Counted from the stretch's first letter, positions 22,847 through 33,469 are shown. The stretch: 64,000 nucleotides of DNA from Enterobacter wuhouensis (GCF_004331265.1 NZ_SJOO01000005.1:62001-126000); one strand, 5' to 3'. A program made the numbers and translations. The notes: generated by a model from the sequence alone, not told the origin.

Positions 22847-24076
22847 ATGTATGCATTTATCGCGCGACAGCCCATTTTTAACACGGACATGAATACGGTT
22901 GCATATGAGCTGCTTTTCAGAGATGGAATGACGAACCGCTTTCCCGATGTGTCGGCAGAATACGCCACCTCCCGGATGATATCGGACCAGTTTTTATGCG
23001 TTCCGTCTCAGCGTATCGCGGGAACACACACCTCGTTTATCAACTTTCCTTCACGAATGGTAATCGACGGGAGCGGTGAAGCGCTGGACAAAGACAGCGT
23101 CGTGATTGAGATCCTTGAGGATGCGGTTCCCGGCGCCGAGCTTCTGCAGGCGGTTAAAGAGATGAGCGCTCGCGGATATCGCTTCGCGCTGGATGATTTT
23201 ACCCTTGCACCGGAGTGGGATGTTTTTTTACCCTATATTTCGATACTGAAATTCGATGTACAAAATAATACCCTGGCGCAAATTCAAGGTTATCTGCAAT
23301 CGCGTAATGCTCAGACCGCTCACGTTCAGTATCTCGCTGAAAAAGTTGAGACTAAAGAGGAATTTAAAATATACCGCGATGCAGGTTTTACTCTTTTTCA
23401 GGGTTACTTCTTTTGTCGGCCCGAGGTAATAAAATATAAACGGCTGTCGCAGAACCAGCTTGCGATTTTCCGCCTGCAGATGGAGGTGGGGCGCAATAAA
23501 CCCGATTTTAGGATCATCGAGTCGTTGATAAAAACCGATCTCACCTTGTCCTATAAAATCATGCGCTATATGAAGCATACCGCGTTTAAATATGGCGGCA
23601 GCATCAACTTCAGTAAGCTAACCCTGAGCGAAGTGCTTATGTATCTCGGTGAGAATCAGATCCGCAGATTTGTGGCGGTGGTGGTTCTGGCCTGCGCGGG
23701 CAATGACACCGTGAACGAGCTATATCCCTTGAGCATGATGCGGGGTAAATTCTGCGAGCTGATTGCGCAGAAGATGGATAAGCCGCTGCTGGCTGAAAAT
23801 GCTTTTATCTGCGGTTTGTTCTCGCTGCTTGATACTCTCCTGGATTTGCCGATGGTTGAGCTTATGAAGCAAATTGCGGTGCCGCAGAGCGTGAGTAATG
23901 CGCTGTGTCACCAGGAGGGAGTGTTAGCCGATATCGTTACGCTGTGCCGCTACTATGAACAGCAGAACTGGGATGAGGCGCTCAGAATGGGTCAGGCTCT
24001 GCGCCTGTCCGAGGAGGATGTTGTCGAAGCGATGCGAATGGCAACGATCTGGGCAGGAGAGAATGCGGTGAGTTGA
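22847..24076 (+). CDS. Degenerate EAL-HDOD signalling protein
   Basis: 409-residue cytosolic protein with an N-terminal EAL-fold domain (about 1-200) and a C-terminal HDOD domain (about 205-400), the architecture of YuxH and Vibrio CdgJ. The EAL signature is replaced by AYELLFRDG and the DDFG loop by LDDFTLAPEW, so cyclic-di-GMP hydrolysis is unlikely; it may bind the nucleotide or partner proteins. GGAGG-type ribosome site (AAGGAGGATGGGG) precedes the ATG. E. coli K-12 has ycfZ and ymfA at this location, so the gene is a replacement or insertion. No symbol assigned. Confidence 0.85.
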   Translation: MYAFIARQPIFNTDMNTVAYELLFRDGMTNRFPDVSAEYATSRMISDQFLCVPSQRIAGTHTSFINFPSRMVIDGSGEALDKDSVVIEILEDAVPGAELLQAVKEMSARGYRFALDDFTLAPEWDVFLPYISILKFDVQNNTLAQIQGYLQSRNAQTAHVQYLAEKVETKEEFKIYRDAGFTLFQGYFFCRPEVIKYKRLSQNQLAIFRLQMEVGRNKPDFRIIESLIKTDLTLSYKIMRYMKHTAFKYGGSINFSKLTLSEVLMYLGENQIRRFVAVVVLACAGNDTVNELYPLSMMRGKFCELIAQKMDKPLLAENAFICGLFSLLDTLLDLPMVELMKQIAVPQSVSNALCHQEGVLADIVTLCRYYEQQNWDEALRMGQALRLSEEDVVEAMRMATIWAGENAVS

Positions 24077-24109
24077 CGCGTCCTCACGGCAAAGCGGCGT
24101 GAGGACGCG
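24077..24109. terminator. Twelve-base-stem hairpin between convergent genes
   Basis: Perfect arms CGCGTCCTCACG and CGTGAGGACGCG with a nine-base loop fill the gap between the EAL-HDOD stop and the potD stop. No T run follows on either strand, so it may act as a bidirectional 3' stability element. Confidence 0.55.
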
Positions 24110-24114
24110 GGGGC

Positions 24115-25149
24115 TTAGCGGCCCGCTTTTAGCTTCTGATAATACTCTTCATAGAGGCGGCTCGCGTCGCCGACGTCGTTCTGCCATTCGCCTTTGCTGA
24201 TGGTTTCGGCATCGGGATAGAGCGATTTATCGTTCGCGACTTCCGGGCTCAGCAGCTTACGCGCCGCCAGGTTTGGCGTGGGGTAGCCGATGGTTTCTGC
24301 TACCTGCTTGGCCACGTCAGGGCGCAGCAGGAAGTTAATCAGCTTCATCGCGCCCTCAACGTTCTTCGCATTGGCCGGGATTGCGAGGCTGTCCATCCAG
24401 AAGATACCGCCTTCTTTCGGCCATACCACCTCAAGCGGCGTACCGGCCTGACGCGCAACGTACGCCGAACCGTTCCACACCATCCCCAGATTCACTTCAC
24501 CTTCCATGTAAGGGTTTGCCGGGTTATCGGAATTGAACGCCGCCACGTTGGGCATCAGCTTTTTCAGCTCGCTGTAGGCCTCTTCTATCTCTTTCGGGTC
24601 GGTGGTGTTGCCGGAATAGCCCAGCTTGCGCAGCGCGACCTGGAACACTTCGCGCGCGTCGTCGGTCATCAGCAGGCTGCTTTTGTATTCTGGTTTCCAC
24701 AAATCGGCCCAGCTGGTCACCGTTTTGGGATCAAGCGCATCGCTGTTGACGCCAATCGCCGTCGCCCCCCAGATATACGGGATGGAGTAGTCGTTGTTCG
24801 GATCGAACGGCTTGTTGAGCATTTCCGGGTCGAGGTTGCCGAAGTTGGTGAGCTTCGTTTTATCGATCTTCTGGATCATGCCCTCTTTACGCATCTTGTC
24901 GACGAAATAAGTTGAGGGGACCACCAGATCGTACGCGCCGTCTTTGTAGGTTTTAAGCTTGGCGTACATGGTTTCATTCGACTCGTAGGTGGAATAGATA
25001 ACCTTGATGCCCGTCTCTTTGGTGAACTGTTCCAGCAGGCCCGGCGGCACGTACTCGGTCCAGTTGTAGAAGTAGAGCGTTTTACCGTCATCAGCGTGCG
25101 CGGCACCCATGCCGAGCACCAGTGCCGCAGCGGCGAGCATTTTTTTCAT
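24115..25149 (-). CDS. potD: PotD, spermidine/putrescine-binding protein
   Basis: Periplasmic receptor of the PotABCD importer. Signal peptide [19 protein letters not shown], mature start [23 protein letters not shown], and polyamine-site residues within [11 protein letters not shown] and PSTYFVDKM regions as in E. coli PotD. 344 residues versus 348. Last gene of the pot operon; its start overlaps potC by four bases. Confidence 0.97.
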   Translation of the reverse strand: MKKMLAAAALVLGMGAAHADDGKTLYFYNWTEYVPPGLLEQFTKETGIKVIYSTYESNETMYAKLKTYKDGAYDLVVPSTYFVDKMRKEGMIQKIDKTKLTNFGNLDPEMLNKPFDPNNDYSIPYIWGATAIGVNSDALDPKTVTSWADLWKPEYKSSLLMTDDAREVFQVALRKLGYSGNTTDPKEIEEAYSELKKLMPNVAAFNSDNPANPYMEGEVNLGMVWNGSAYVARQAGTPLEVVWPKEGGIFWMDSLAIPANAKNVEGAMKLINFLLRPDVAKQVAETIGYPTPNLAARKLLSPEVANDKSLYPDAETISKGEWQNDVGDASRLYEEYYQKLKAGR

Positions 25150-25937
25150 TTCATTGTCCCCTGAGATTTTGTTTTATCACGAGCAATAACCTGGCTGGCG
25201 ATCACCAGAACCAGCGAAAACACCAGCAGAATGGTCGCCAGCGCGTTCACCTCGGGCGACACGCCGACTTTTACCATCGAATAGATTTTCAACGGCAGAA
25301 TTTCATAGCTTGGGCCGGTCACGAAGGAAGAGACCACCACGTCATCCATCGACAGCGTAAAGCTGAGCAGCCATCCGGCGGCGACGGCAGGCATCGCCAG
25401 CGGCAGGATGATTTTACGCAGGATGGTCATTTCGCTGGCACCCAGATCTTTTGCCGCCTCGAGCATGCGCACGTCAAACCCTTTCAGACGCGCGAAGACG
25501 GTCACCACCACAAACGGCAGGCAAAAGGTGATATGGGAAAACAGCAGAGACCAGAAGCCAAGCTGGACGCCCAGCAGCATAAACAGCACCAGCAGCGAAA
25601 TTGCCATGACGATATCCGGCGACATCATCACCACAAACAGCATGCCGCTGACGAATGGCTTACCGCGAAACCGATAGCGGTACAGCGCGACGGCGGTGAG
25701 TGAGCCAATCAGCGTGGCGAAGGTGGCGGAGAAGATCGCCATCGTCAGCGAGTGCTGGGCGGCCTGCAGCAGGCTATCGTTGTTCATCAGCAGGCTGTAC
25801 CAGTTGGTGGTAAACCCTTGCCAGCCGATCCCAAAGCGCGAGCTGTTAAACGAGTTCACGATCAAGATAACGATCGGGATATAGAGATAGGCGTAAATGG
25901 CGGTCATAAAACCGCCGCGAAGCAGTCGACCGATCAT
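25146..25937 (-). CDS. potC: PotC, polyamine ABC transporter permease
   Basis: Inner-membrane permease of PotABCD with six predicted TM segments. The ATPase-docking EAA loop is [21 protein letters not shown] near residue 165. 263 residues, as in E. coli within one. Overlaps both potD and potB by four bases, indicating translational coupling. Confidence 0.97.
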   Translation of the reverse strand: MIGRLLRGGFMTAIYAYLYIPIVILIVNSFNSSRFGIGWQGFTTNWYSLLMNNDSLLQAAQHSLTMAIFSATFATLIGSLTAVALYRYRFRGKPFVSGMLFVVMMSPDIVMAISLLVLFMLLGVQLGFWSLLFSHITFCLPFVVVTVFARLKGFDVRMLEAAKDLGASEMTILRKIILPLAMPAVAAGWLLSFTLSMDDVVVSSFVTGPSYEILPLKIYSMVKVGVSPEVNALATILLVFSLVLVIASQVIARDKTKSQGTMK

Positions 25938-26791
25938 TCGAGTTCCACCTTCTTGTTGAGCAGGCGAGAAGCGCGCCAGTAGACCAGCAGCATGAGCCCC
26001 ATCACCACCGTGAGCGTAATGCTGGTGGCCGAGCCAAACGGCCAGTCGCGGATGTTGAGGAACTGGCTTTTGATCACGTTACCGATCAGCAGGTTTTTCG
26101 CGCCGCCCATCAGGTCCGCTACGTAGAACAGCCCCATCGCTGGCAGCATCACCAGCAGACAGCCGGCGATAATACCGGGCATGGTCAGCGGAATGATGAT
26201 GCGGATAAAGGTCTGCAGCTTGCTGGCACCCAGATCTTTTGCTGCTTCGAGGAGCGGTTTATCGAGCTTCTCGATGCTGGAGTAGAGCGGCATCACCATA
26301 AACGGCAGCAGGATATAGACCAGACCAATAATTACCGCGCTCGGGGTGAACATGATGCGAATCGGCGTATCAATCACGCCGAGCCAGAGCAGAAACTCGT
26401 TCAGATACCCTTTGGTGCTGAGGAAAATTTTCAGCCCGTAGATGCGGATTAACGAGTTCGTCCAGAAGGGAACAATCAGCAAAAACAGCAGCAGCGGACG
26501 CACCTTTTGCGGGAGACGCGCCAGAAACCATGCGAAGGGATACCCCAGCACCAGGCAGGCGACGGTGGCGATCAGCGCCATATTGAGCGAGTGCATCAGC
26601 ACGTCGAAATAGAGCGGATCGAGCAGGCGCGCATAGTTGTCCAGCGTAAAGACCAGCGAAACGAAGCTTGCGTCGTCGCGGGTCAGGAAGCTGGTGGCAA
26701 CGATCATCAGGTTGGGGAGAAAGACGAACAGCACAAGCCAACCGACGATCGTGGCGATCACCACATTCTGGAATTTACTTGTGTTCTTCAT
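25934..26791 (-). CDS. potB: PotB, polyamine ABC transporter permease
   Basis: Partner permease of PotC. Six TM segments; EAA loop [22 protein letters not shown] start it at ATG 26791 ([11 protein letters not shown]), inside the end of potA by 17 bases, as in E. coli, rather than the in-frame ATG at 26803. 285 residues. An even shorter start is annotated in some E. coli entries. Confidence 0.94.
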   Translation of the reverse strand: MKNTSKFQNVVIATIVGWLVLFVFLPNLMIVATSFLTRDDASFVSLVFTLDNYARLLDPLYFDVLMHSLNMALIATVACLVLGYPFAWFLARLPQKVRPLLLFLLIVPFWTNSLIRIYGLKIFLSTKGYLNEFLLWLGVIDTPIRIMFTPSAVIIGLVYILLPFMVMPLYSSIEKLDKPLLEAAKDLGASKLQTFIRIIIPLTMPGIIAGCLLVMLPAMGLFYVADLMGGAKNLLIGNVIKSQFLNIRDWPFGSATSITLTVVMGLMLLVYWRASRLLNKKVELE

Positions 26792-27893
26792 CAGCCAGCA
26801 CAACCTCCCAGCTTTCTACCCAGTTGATAACCATTTTCTGGTCGAGGGAGTGGTCAAAGTCCGGGTCGTCTTCATTGAAGAACTCGCTGACCATTACCAT
26901 TTTGCCGTTTTCCAGCTCAACCACCGATTCCAGCGTCATGCCTTTATAGTTACGTTCGCGGATATAGCCGATAAGCCCTTCAGCCTCGGCGCTGCCGTGG
27001 ATTTCATCGACGCGCAGATCTTCCGGGCGCAGCAGGACGTTAAGCCGCTGTCCCTTTTCAACCGGGAAGTTAACGGTAATAGGGCATTCCCGGCCCTCAA
27101 CGTTAGCGAGCACGCGCTGTTCGTCCAAACGCTCGATGACCGTGGCGTTGAAGATATTGATCTCGCCGATGAAGCTGGCGACAAACAGGTTCTTCGGCTC
27201 TTCATAGATTTCACGCGGGGTGCCGTCCTGCTCGATTTTACCGTCGCGCATCACCACGATCCGATCGGACATGGTCAGCGCCTCTTCCTGATCGTGGGTC
27301 ACAAAGACAAAGGTAATGCCGAGCTTACGCTGCAGCGCCTTAAGCTCGTTCTGCATCTGCTTGCGCAGCTTGTAGTCCAGCGCGGAGAGGGATTCGTCCA
27401 GCAAAAGTAACCGCGGCTTGTTCACGACGGCGCGCGCAATGGCGACGCGCTGCTGCTGGCCGCCGGAAAGCTGGTGCGGCTTGCGCTGGGCAAACTCTTC
27501 CAGTTGCACCATGCGCAGGGCTTCCGTGACGCGCGGCGGAATTTCGGCCGCAGGCGTTTTTTGCATCCGCAGCCCAAACGCCACGTTCTCAAACACGGTC
27601 ATGTGCGGGAAGAGGGCATAGCTCTGGAAAACGGTATTAACGTGACGATCTTCGGCAGGAACCTGAGTTATGTCCTGATGTTCAAGGTGGATGTGGCCGT
27701 TATCGACGCTCTCAAGCCCGGCGATAAGGCGCAGTACGGTTGTCTTGCCGCAGCCAGAAGGGCCAAGCAGCGTGAGGAACTCACCGTCATTGATGGTCAG
27801 ACTGAGGTCGGAAATAACGTCTTTACCATCAAAACTTTTACGAATTCGTTCCAGTTGCACCAGCGGTGAACGTGAACGGGGTTGTGTATTCAA
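26775..27893 (-). CDS. potA: PotA, polyamine ABC transporter ATPase
   Basis: ATPase of the spermidine-preferring importer. Walker [10 protein letters not shown], signature LSGGQQQR, Walker [13 protein letters not shown], and a C-terminal TOBE regulatory domain ending [13 protein letters not shown]. The only start in this frame near the conserved N-terminus is TTG at 27893 ([14 protein letters not shown]). E. coli PotA instead begins MGQSKKLNKQP, and an out-of-frame ATGGGACAG with a good GAGG site lies 17 bases upstream here (27910). See the 27890-27910 entry. Confidence 0.93.
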   Translation of the reverse strand: MNTQPRSRSPLVQLERIRKSFDGKDVISDLSLTINDGEFLTLLGPSGCGKTTVLRLIAGLESVDNGHIHLEHQDITQVPAEDRHVNTVFQSYALFPHMTVFENVAFGLRMQKTPAAEIPPRVTEALRMVQLEEFAQRKPHQLSGGQQQRVAIARAVVNKPRLLLLDESLSALDYKLRKQMQNELKALQRKLGITFVFVTHDQEEALTMSDRIVVMRDGKIEQDGTPREIYEEPKNLFVASFIGEINIFNATVIERLDEQRVLANVEGRECPITVNFPVEKGQRLNVLLRPEDLRVDEIHGSAEAEGLIGYIRERNYKGMTLESVVELENGKMVMVSEFFNEDDPDFDHSLDQKMVINWVESWEVVLADEEHK

Positions 27894-27910
27894 TTTTCGC
27901 GCTGTCCCAT
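27890..27910 (-). other. Six-codon leader ORF or frameshifted potA 5' end
   Basis: ATG GGA CAG CGC GAA AAT TGA reads MGQREN and stops so that its TGA overlaps the TTG start of potA (ATTGA). GAGG lies seven bases upstream of the ATG. The text aligns with the E. coli potA start (MGQSKKLN) if one base is added, so it is either a one-base deletion or a coupled leader. Confidence 0.6.
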
Positions 27911-28160
27911 ATAGACGCCTCAGGCAGCAGACTGAAGCGGGGTTTGTGTGTAACCACCTTGGTGACTCGTAATGAGGGCGGACATTCTACGGCAATACCT
28001 TTCAATCGCCAATCCTTGTCACTGATTCATAAGCTACATTTATAAACACACGATGACATAAACGAAAAAAGTTCTCGTTTGCGGGATAAAAGTGACCTGA
28101 CGCAATATTTGCGTTTTGATGCTTATTGATAATGTTGTCACAAAAAGTGAGGGTGACTGC

Positions 28161-29384
28161 ATGGATAAATTACTTGAGCGTTTTTTACAGTACGTTTCGC
28201 TGGATACCCAATCTAAGCCGGGTGTCCGACAGGTGCCAAGCACTGAAGGCCAGTGGAAGTTATTAAATCTGCTCAAAGAGCAGCTTGAGGCCATGGGGCT
28301 GGTCAACGTCACGTTAAGCGATAAAGGCACTGTGATGGGAACGCTGCCAGCCAACGTTAGCGGGGATATCCCGGCGATTGGCTTCATCTCCCATGTTGAC
28401 ACCTCTCCGGATTTTAGCGGAAAACATGTGAATCCGCAGATTGTGGAAAACTACCGCGGCGGCGACATTGCGCTGGGGATTGGCGATGAAGTGCTGTCGC
28501 CGGTGATGTTCCCGGTGCTGCACCAGCTGCTGGGGCAGACGCTGATCACCACCGACGGTAAAACGCTGCTGGGGGCGGATGACAAGGCGGGCGTCGCGGA
28601 GATCATGACGGCGCTGGCGGTGCTCAAAGGCAAAAACATTCCGCACGGTGATATTCGCGTCGCCTTCACGCCGGATGAAGAGGTGGGCAAAGGTGCGAAG
28701 CACTTTGACGTTGAGGCCTTTAACGCGCAGTGGGCCTACACCGTCGACGGCGGCGGCGTGGGGGAGCTGGAGTTTGAAAACTTTAACGCAGCCTCTGTCA
28801 CGATCAAAATCGTCGGCAATAACGTTCATCCCGGTTCTGCAAAGGGCGTGATGGTCAACGCCCTTTCGCTGGCTTCGCGCATTCACGCCGAAGTACCGGC
28901 GGAAGAGAGCCCGGAGCAGACGGAAGGCTATGAAGGTTTCTATCACCTGACCAGCATTAAGGGCACCGTTGACAGCGCGCAGATGCATTACATCGTCCGC
29001 GATTTTGACCGCAAAAACTTTGAAGCGCGCAAACGCAAGATGATGGAGATTGCCAAGAAGGTCGGCAAGGGGCTGCACCCGGATTGCTACATTGAGCTGA
29101 TCATCGAAGACAGCTACTACAACATGCGCGACAAGGTGATGGCGCATCCGCATATCCTCGACATCGCCCAGCAGGCGATGCGCGACTGCGATATCGAACC
29201 GCTGATGAAACCGATTCGCGGCGGTACCGACGGTTCGCAGCTGTCGTTCATGGGCTTACCTTGCCCAAACCTGTTTACCGGCGGTTACAACTACCACGGC
29301 AAGCATGAGTTCGTGACCCTGGAAGGGATGGAAAAAGCGGTGAAGGTGATTGTGCGGATAGCGGAGTTGACCGCGAAGCGGTAG
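28161..29384 (+). CDS. pepT: PepT, tripeptide aminopeptidase (M20B)
   Basis: Dinuclear zinc peptidase that removes the N-terminal residue of tripeptides. Metal-site motifs: [11 protein letters not shown] (His78/Asp80 region), [17 protein letters not shown] with the catalytic Glu, WAYTVDGGG, and a terminal NYHGKHEFV. The start at 28161 ([15 protein letters not shown]) matches E. coli; the open frame extends 15 codons further upstream without support. Divergent from potA. Confidence 0.96.
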   Translation: MDKLLERFLQYVSLDTQSKPGVRQVPSTEGQWKLLNLLKEQLEAMGLVNVTLSDKGTVMGTLPANVSGDIPAIGFISHVDTSPDFSGKHVNPQIVENYRGGDIALGIGDEVLSPVMFPVLHQLLGQTLITTDGKTLLGADDKAGVAEIMTALAVLKGKNIPHGDIRVAFTPDEEVGKGAKHFDVEAFNAQWAYTVDGGGVGELEFENFNAASVTIKIVGNNVHPGSAKGVMVNALSLASRIHAEVPAEESPEQTEGYEGFYHLTSIKGTVDSAQMHYIVRDFDRKNFEARKRKMMEIAKKVGKGLHPDCYIELIIEDSYYNMRDKVMAHPHILDIAQQAMRDCDIEPLMKPIRGGTDGSQLSFMGLPCPNLFTGGYNYHGKHEFVTLEGMEKAVKVIVRIAELTAKR

Positions 29385-29393
29385 CCGCTTTAA

Positions 29394-29464
29394 GCCGGGT
29401 GGCGGCTGCGCCTTACCCGGCCTACGTTCGGATTGTAGGCCCGGTAAGCGAAGCGCCACCGGGC
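29394..29464. repeat. REP pair (BIME-like) upstream of the RAYT gene
   Basis: Two inverted REP units: GCCGGGTGGCGGCTGCGCC...ACCCGGCCTAC followed after a short spacer by GTAGGCCCGGTAAGCG...GCCACCGGGC. It starts ten bases after the pepT stop. An almost identical pair follows the transposase at 29978. Confidence 0.9.
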
Positions 29465-29482
29465 AGAAAGGCAAGGAGCGCT

Positions 29483-29974
29483 ATGTCAAACTACCGTCGC
29501 CATTACGTCCCGGGTGGAACCTGGTTTTTCACCGTTAATCTGCAAAACCGCCAAAGCGATTTGCTTACCCGTCACATTGATAGCCTGCGTGCTGCCACCT
29601 CAATGGTTAAACGCTCAAAACCTTTTACCATTAATGCCTGGGTTATCCTGCCCGAACATATGCACTGCATCTGGACCTTACCGGACGGCGACAGTGATTT
29701 TTCGGCCCGCTGGCGGGATATCAAAAAAACGTTTAGTCGTAACATCGACATGCGCTACATATGGCAGCCGCGATTCTGGGAACACACCATCCGTAACGAA
29801 GAGGACTACCGTCGCCATATGGATTATGTCTACATCAATCCGCTAAAGCATGGCTACGTCAGTAAGGTTAGCGACTGGCCGTATTCAACGTTTCATCGGG
29901 ACGTACGGGAAGGGTTATATCCGGAGGATTGGGCCGGAGAGATCGAGGATTTTGCGGCGGGGGAGCGGAAGTAA
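29483..29974 (+). CDS. RAYT, REP-associated tyrosine transposase (Y1/HUH)
   Basis: 163-residue single-strand transposase-like protein (TnpA-REP, PF01797 type) thought to recognise and mobilise REP hairpins. It begins YRRHYVPGGTWFFTVNLQNR, has the HUH motif EHMHCIW near residue 62, a WQPRFWEHTIRNEEDYRRH helix, and the catalytic Tyr in MDYVYINPLKHGYV near residue 120. The ATG at 29483 follows CAAGGAGCG. REP pairs lie within 20 bases on both sides, the diagnostic genomic context. E. coli K-12 has no such gene between pepT and roxA. Confidence 0.93.
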   Translation: MSNYRRHYVPGGTWFFTVNLQNRQSDLLTRHIDSLRAATSMVKRSKPFTINAWVILPEHMHCIWTLPDGDSDFSARWRDIKKTFSRNIDMRYIWQPRFWEHTIRNEEDYRRHMDYVYINPLKHGYVSKVSDWPYSTFHRDVREGLYPEDWAGEIEDFAAGERK

Positions 29975-29977
29975 AAA

Positions 29978-30048
29978 GCCGGGTGGCGGCTACGCCTTAC
30001 CCGGCCTACATACGGATCGTAGGCCCGGTAAGCGTAGCGCCACCGGGC
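29978..30048. repeat. REP pair downstream of the RAYT gene
   Basis: Same architecture and almost the same sequence as 29394-29464 (GCCGGGTGGCGGC...ACCCGGCC, then GTAGGCCCGG...GCCACCGGGC), in the same orientation. It begins three bases after the RAYT stop and ends 11 bases from the roxA stop. Confidence 0.9.
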
Positions 30049-30059
30049 GTTAAGGCGAC

Positions 30060-31181
30060 TCAGTCCTCAAAGAACCAATACCCGCTGTTCACCAGCGCGG
30101 CCAGCATCGCAAGGAAAGACGGGTCTTCCAGCGCGTCGCCAAAGATATCGGCAGTCAATACCATATGACCGGCGATGGCGTCGAGCGCAGGGCGGTGCGG
30201 TGAGTCCAGTTTCTCGCCGTTAACGAAAACGTCTTCGCCAATGCGCAGTACGCGCAGGCCGCCGAGGCGAACCAGTTTGTCACCCTGCTGCAGCGCATCG
30301 TAAATCTCGTCTGCCTGGTATGGCGGCTCCGGCGGCGCAACGTCCAGCTCGTGACGTGACTGGCTGACAAACTCACCAAACCACTGTTTAAAGTGCTCAG
30401 GCTCGTTGATCAGGTCCAGCATCATGCCGCGCAGCTTATCCAGCTCCTCCGGCAGAATGTCGGCGGGATGTTCGCGCGATGGCACGTCCGGATCGCTATA
30501 GCGGTAGCTGCCCAGCTCGCGCTGCAGAACGTAGTCTGCGAAGCCGCTGATCATCTCGCGCCCGCTCGGCGCGCGGAATCCGACCGAATAGTTCAGGGAA
30601 TTTTCCAGGGAGTAACCTTCGTGCGGGAATCCTGGCGGGATATAGAGAATATCACCCGGCTCCAGCTCCTCGTCGATAATGCCTTCAAACGGATCGACCT
30701 GAAGCAGATCGGGATGCGGGCAGTGCTGCTTCATCGGCACTTTCTCACCGACGCGCCAGCGACGGCGGCCCGTCCCCTGAATGATAAATACGTCGTACTG
30801 ATCGAGATGGGGGCCAACGCCTCCGCCCGGCACGGAGAAGGAGATCATCAGATCGTCCATGCGCCAGTCCGGCAGGGCGCGGAAAGGACGCATCAGGGCG
30901 GCAGTGGGTTCATGCCAGTTATTGACCGCCTGCACCAGCAGCGACCAGTTGTTTTCGCCCAGGTGATCGTAGCTTTCGAATGGACCGTGGCTGACCTGCC
31001 ATTTCCCGTCCTGGTGGCTTACCAGGCGGCTGTCCACTTCGTTTTCCATGGCCAGACCGGCCAGTTCGTCAGGTGAGATAGGGTCGACAAAATTGCTGAA
31101 CCCGCGTTTAAGAACCACCGGGCGTTTCTGCCAGTAACGTTCAATAAACTCGGGCCAGTTAAGTGCTAAGTGATATTCCAT
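30060..31181 (-). CDS. roxA: RoxA (YcfD), ribosomal protein L16 arginine hydroxylase
   Basis: JmjC-type Fe(II)/2-oxoglutarate oxygenase that hydroxylates an Arg of ribosomal protein L16. The facial triad is visible in GGVGPHLDQYDVF (His and Asp near 125/127) and GFPHEGYSLENS (His near 187); a C-terminal winged-helix region follows. 373 residues, equal to E. coli. Monocistronic between the REP/RAYT module and phoQ. Confidence 0.95.
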   Translation of the reverse strand: MEYHLALNWPEFIERYWQKRPVVLKRGFSNFVDPISPDELAGLAMENEVDSRLVSHQDGKWQVSHGPFESYDHLGENNWSLLVQAVNNWHEPTAALMRPFRALPDWRMDDLMISFSVPGGGVGPHLDQYDVFIIQGTGRRRWRVGEKVPMKQHCPHPDLLQVDPFEGIIDEELEPGDILYIPPGFPHEGYSLENSLNYSVGFRAPSGREMISGFADYVLQRELGSYRYSDPDVPSREHPADILPEELDKLRGMMLDLINEPEHFKQWFGEFVSQSRHELDVAPPEPPYQADEIYDALQQGDKLVRLGGLRVLRIGEDVFVNGEKLDSPHRPALDAIAGHMVLTADIFGDALEDPSFLAMLAALVNSGYWFFED

Positions 31182-31272
31182 ATTATATTATTCCGCAGGC
31201 TCTTATTGAGTCGGATTATAACGGAAGCGCAGGAGCCTGGGTGCGAGATCCGCGCATTTTTCACATATCAGG

Positions 31273-32736
31273 TTAACTCTCGTTCGATGTGGGCTGCTGT
31301 CGACCAAAAATCACCTCCATTCTGGCACCGCCCAGCAGGCTTTCTTCCGTCTCAATTTTGCCGTCGTACTGCTCGACAATTTCAAGTGCCACCGATAAGC
31401 CAACGCCCTGACCGGGGCGCAGCGTATCGGCACGCTGGCCGCGGTCAAATACAACCTCACGCTTATTGCGTGGAATGCCGGGTCCATCGTCCTCGACGAT
31501 AATATGCAGCTCGTTATCCGTCACCCGCGCGGAAACCTCCACGAATTCCAGGCAGTATTTACAGGCGTTATCGAGCAGGTTGCCCATCACTTCCATGAAA
31601 TCATTTTTCTCGCCTACAAAGCTGATTTCAGGCGAGATATCAAGGCTGATGTTGACCCCTTTGCGCTGATATACCTTGTTGAGCGCGGAGGTCAGGTTAT
31701 CCAGCAAAGGCGCGACAGGATGCAGTTCCCTGCTCATGAGCGCGCTGCCGCTACGCATGCTGGCCCGGTGCAGATAGTAGCCAATTTGCTGCGAGATACG
31801 GCTGATCTGCTCGAGCATTACAGGCTCGGCATCGTCGACGCTAAGTTTTGAGCTGCGCATTGAGCGCAGGGTACTTTGCATCACGGCGAGCGGCGTTTTA
31901 AGACTATGGGTGAGATCGGTAAGGGTGGTGCGATATTTATCGTAACGCTCGCGTTCGCTTTTTAGCAGGCGGTTGAGGTTACGTACCAGGCTGGTCAGTT
32001 CACGCGTCGTGTCCGGATTGAGTTTTTCCCGGTGATGTTCTTCCAGCTCGCGAACCTCTTTTGCCAGAGATTCAATCGGGCGCAAGCTCCACCATGCCGC
32101 GATCCACAGCAGCGGGATCACCAGCAGCAAATTGGCGGCCAGAACGTAAACGAACCAGCTCCAGACCATATAAGAGCGTTTAAGCTCTACCGGAATGGTA
32201 TCGACCACCACGATGGTCAGCTGCGGCATACCCATCGTCGCCGGGTAGAGGTTGATCGCAACGGAGTGCGTCATCTCCGTTTCGGCATCATCGGCGCGGA
32301 TTTCATTCAGCTTTTGCTGCAGGGAGCGATCCTCACGCAGCAGCGAGCTGGTGGTATTAAGATCGGCCTCAATTTCATGGAAACCGTTGGTCTTTAGCCA
32401 TTCAGGACGAATGCTCTTAACCAGCCACGGAACGTCACGTTGTGCCCAGAGCAGTTTCCCTTTTTCATCGTAAATGAGCGCCAGCGTCGGGCTTTGCTGG
32501 TTCAGATTGTCCGGCAAATCGACGGTGATATGGTTATTTTCCCATTTCGCCAGGGTGTAAAACAGGTTGCTTTCACCGCGCAGCAGGCGAAAGGTGGTTT
32601 TGTCAAAGCTGACGCTATACCCGACCAGCGCCACCATGCCGTAAGAAAGCGACAGCACCAGCACGACGGCGGCTGTCGCCAGTAAAAAGCGAACCCGCAG
32701 AGACAGGGGCAGGATATGGCGCAAAATCCCTTTCAT
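31273..32736 (-). CDS. phoQ: PhoQ sensor histidine kinase
   Basis: Inner-membrane sensor of low Mg2+, acid and cationic peptides. Order: TM1 (about 17-40), periplasmic PDC-like sensor (45-190), TM2 (about 195-215), HAMP, DHp with phospho-acceptor His in [13 protein letters not shown] near residue 277, and a GHKL ATPase with [10 protein letters not shown] and DDGPGIP. 487 residues. The acidic patch that faces the membrane reads ADDAETE here, against EDDDDAE in E. coli as I recall. Its start directly follows the phoP stop. Confidence 0.96.
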   Translation of the reverse strand: MKGILRHILPLSLRVRFLLATAAVVLVLSLSYGMVALVGYSVSFDKTTFRLLRGESNLFYTLAKWENNHITVDLPDNLNQQSPTLALIYDEKGKLLWAQRDVPWLVKSIRPEWLKTNGFHEIEADLNTTSSLLREDRSLQQKLNEIRADDAETEMTHSVAINLYPATMGMPQLTIVVVDTIPVELKRSYMVWSWFVYVLAANLLLVIPLLWIAAWWSLRPIESLAKEVRELEEHHREKLNPDTTRELTSLVRNLNRLLKSERERYDKYRTTLTDLTHSLKTPLAVMQSTLRSMRSSKLSVDDAEPVMLEQISRISQQIGYYLHRASMRSGSALMSRELHPVAPLLDNLTSALNKVYQRKGVNISLDISPEISFVGEKNDFMEVMGNLLDNACKYCLEFVEVSARVTDNELHIIVEDDGPGIPRNKREVVFDRGQRADTLRPGQGVGLSVALEIVEQYDGKIETEESLLGGARMEVIFGRQQPTSNES

Positions 32737-33411
32737 TTAGCGCAGTTCGAACAGGTAGCCCTGACCACGCACGGTCGTGATCACATCCTGCGGGTACTGC
32801 GCCTGGATTTTTTTACGTAAACGCCCCATCAGCACGTCAATGGTGTGGCTCTCCCGCAGTTCAGCATCCGGATAGAGCTGGAGCATCAGGGAGTCTTTAC
32901 TCACCACTTTGCCGTTATTACGGATCAGGGTTTCCATGATGGTGTATTCGAAGGCGGTCAGCTTGATCACCTCATCGTTGATGGAGAATTCACGGCGCGA
33001 GAGGTCAACCTGGAAAGGCGGGATGGAGATAACCTGTGAGGCAAGACCGCTGTTGCGGCGCAGCAATGCCTGCATGCGCGCGGCGACCTCTTCAATATGA
33101 AACGGCTTGGTGACGTAATCATCCGCACCCGCGCTGAGGACTTCCACCTTATCCTGCCAGCCTTCACGGGCGGTTAACACCAGTACCGGGAGCGAGACGT
33201 CATGGCTGCGCCAGCGGCGAATCAGCGAAAGACCGTCTTCATCAGGTAATCCTAAATCAACGATGGCGATATCAGGTAAGTGTTCATTGAGATAATAATC
33301 GGCTTCTTTTGCGTCTTCAGCATCGTCCACCTGATGTCCCATCTCCTGAAGCTGAACCTTCAGGTGATGGCGTAGCAATGCGTTATCCTCAACAACCAAA
33401 ACGCGCATCAT
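32737..33411 (-). CDS. phoP: PhoP response regulator
   Basis: OmpR-family regulator activated by PhoQ. Receiver domain with phospho-acceptor Asp in [13 protein letters not shown] (about residue 52), Lys in YVTKPFH; C-terminal winged helix ending [11 protein letters not shown]. The start has tandem ATGs: GGGAG spacing favours the first (33411), which adds one Met relative to E. coli. Operon with phoQ, autoregulated through the box at 33470. Confidence 0.97.
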   Translation of the reverse strand: MMRVLVVEDNALLRHHLKVQLQEMGHQVDDAEDAKEADYYLNEHLPDIAIVDLGLPDEDGLSLIRRWRSHDVSLPVLVLTAREGWQDKVEVLSAGADDYVTKPFHIEEVAARMQALLRRNSGLASQVISIPPFQVDLSRREFSINDEVIKLTAFEYTIMETLIRNNGKVVSKDSLMLQLYPDAELRESHTIDVLMGRLRKKIQAQYPQDVITTVRGQGYLFELR

Positions 33412-33469
33412 CTTTTCTCCCAGAAATAATTGTATGAATAGTTTAACGCTGATTATGTTGTTGTGGGGA

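Noticed and set aside
28116..28129. FNR box upstream of pepT
   Set aside because: TTGAT-GCTT-ATTGA has a good first half but the second half differs from ATCAA at two of five positions; not enough to call.
28314..29153. 279-codon minus-strand frame opposite pepT
   Set aside because: Covers the pepT coding region on the other strand; His/Arg/Val-rich shadow without motifs.
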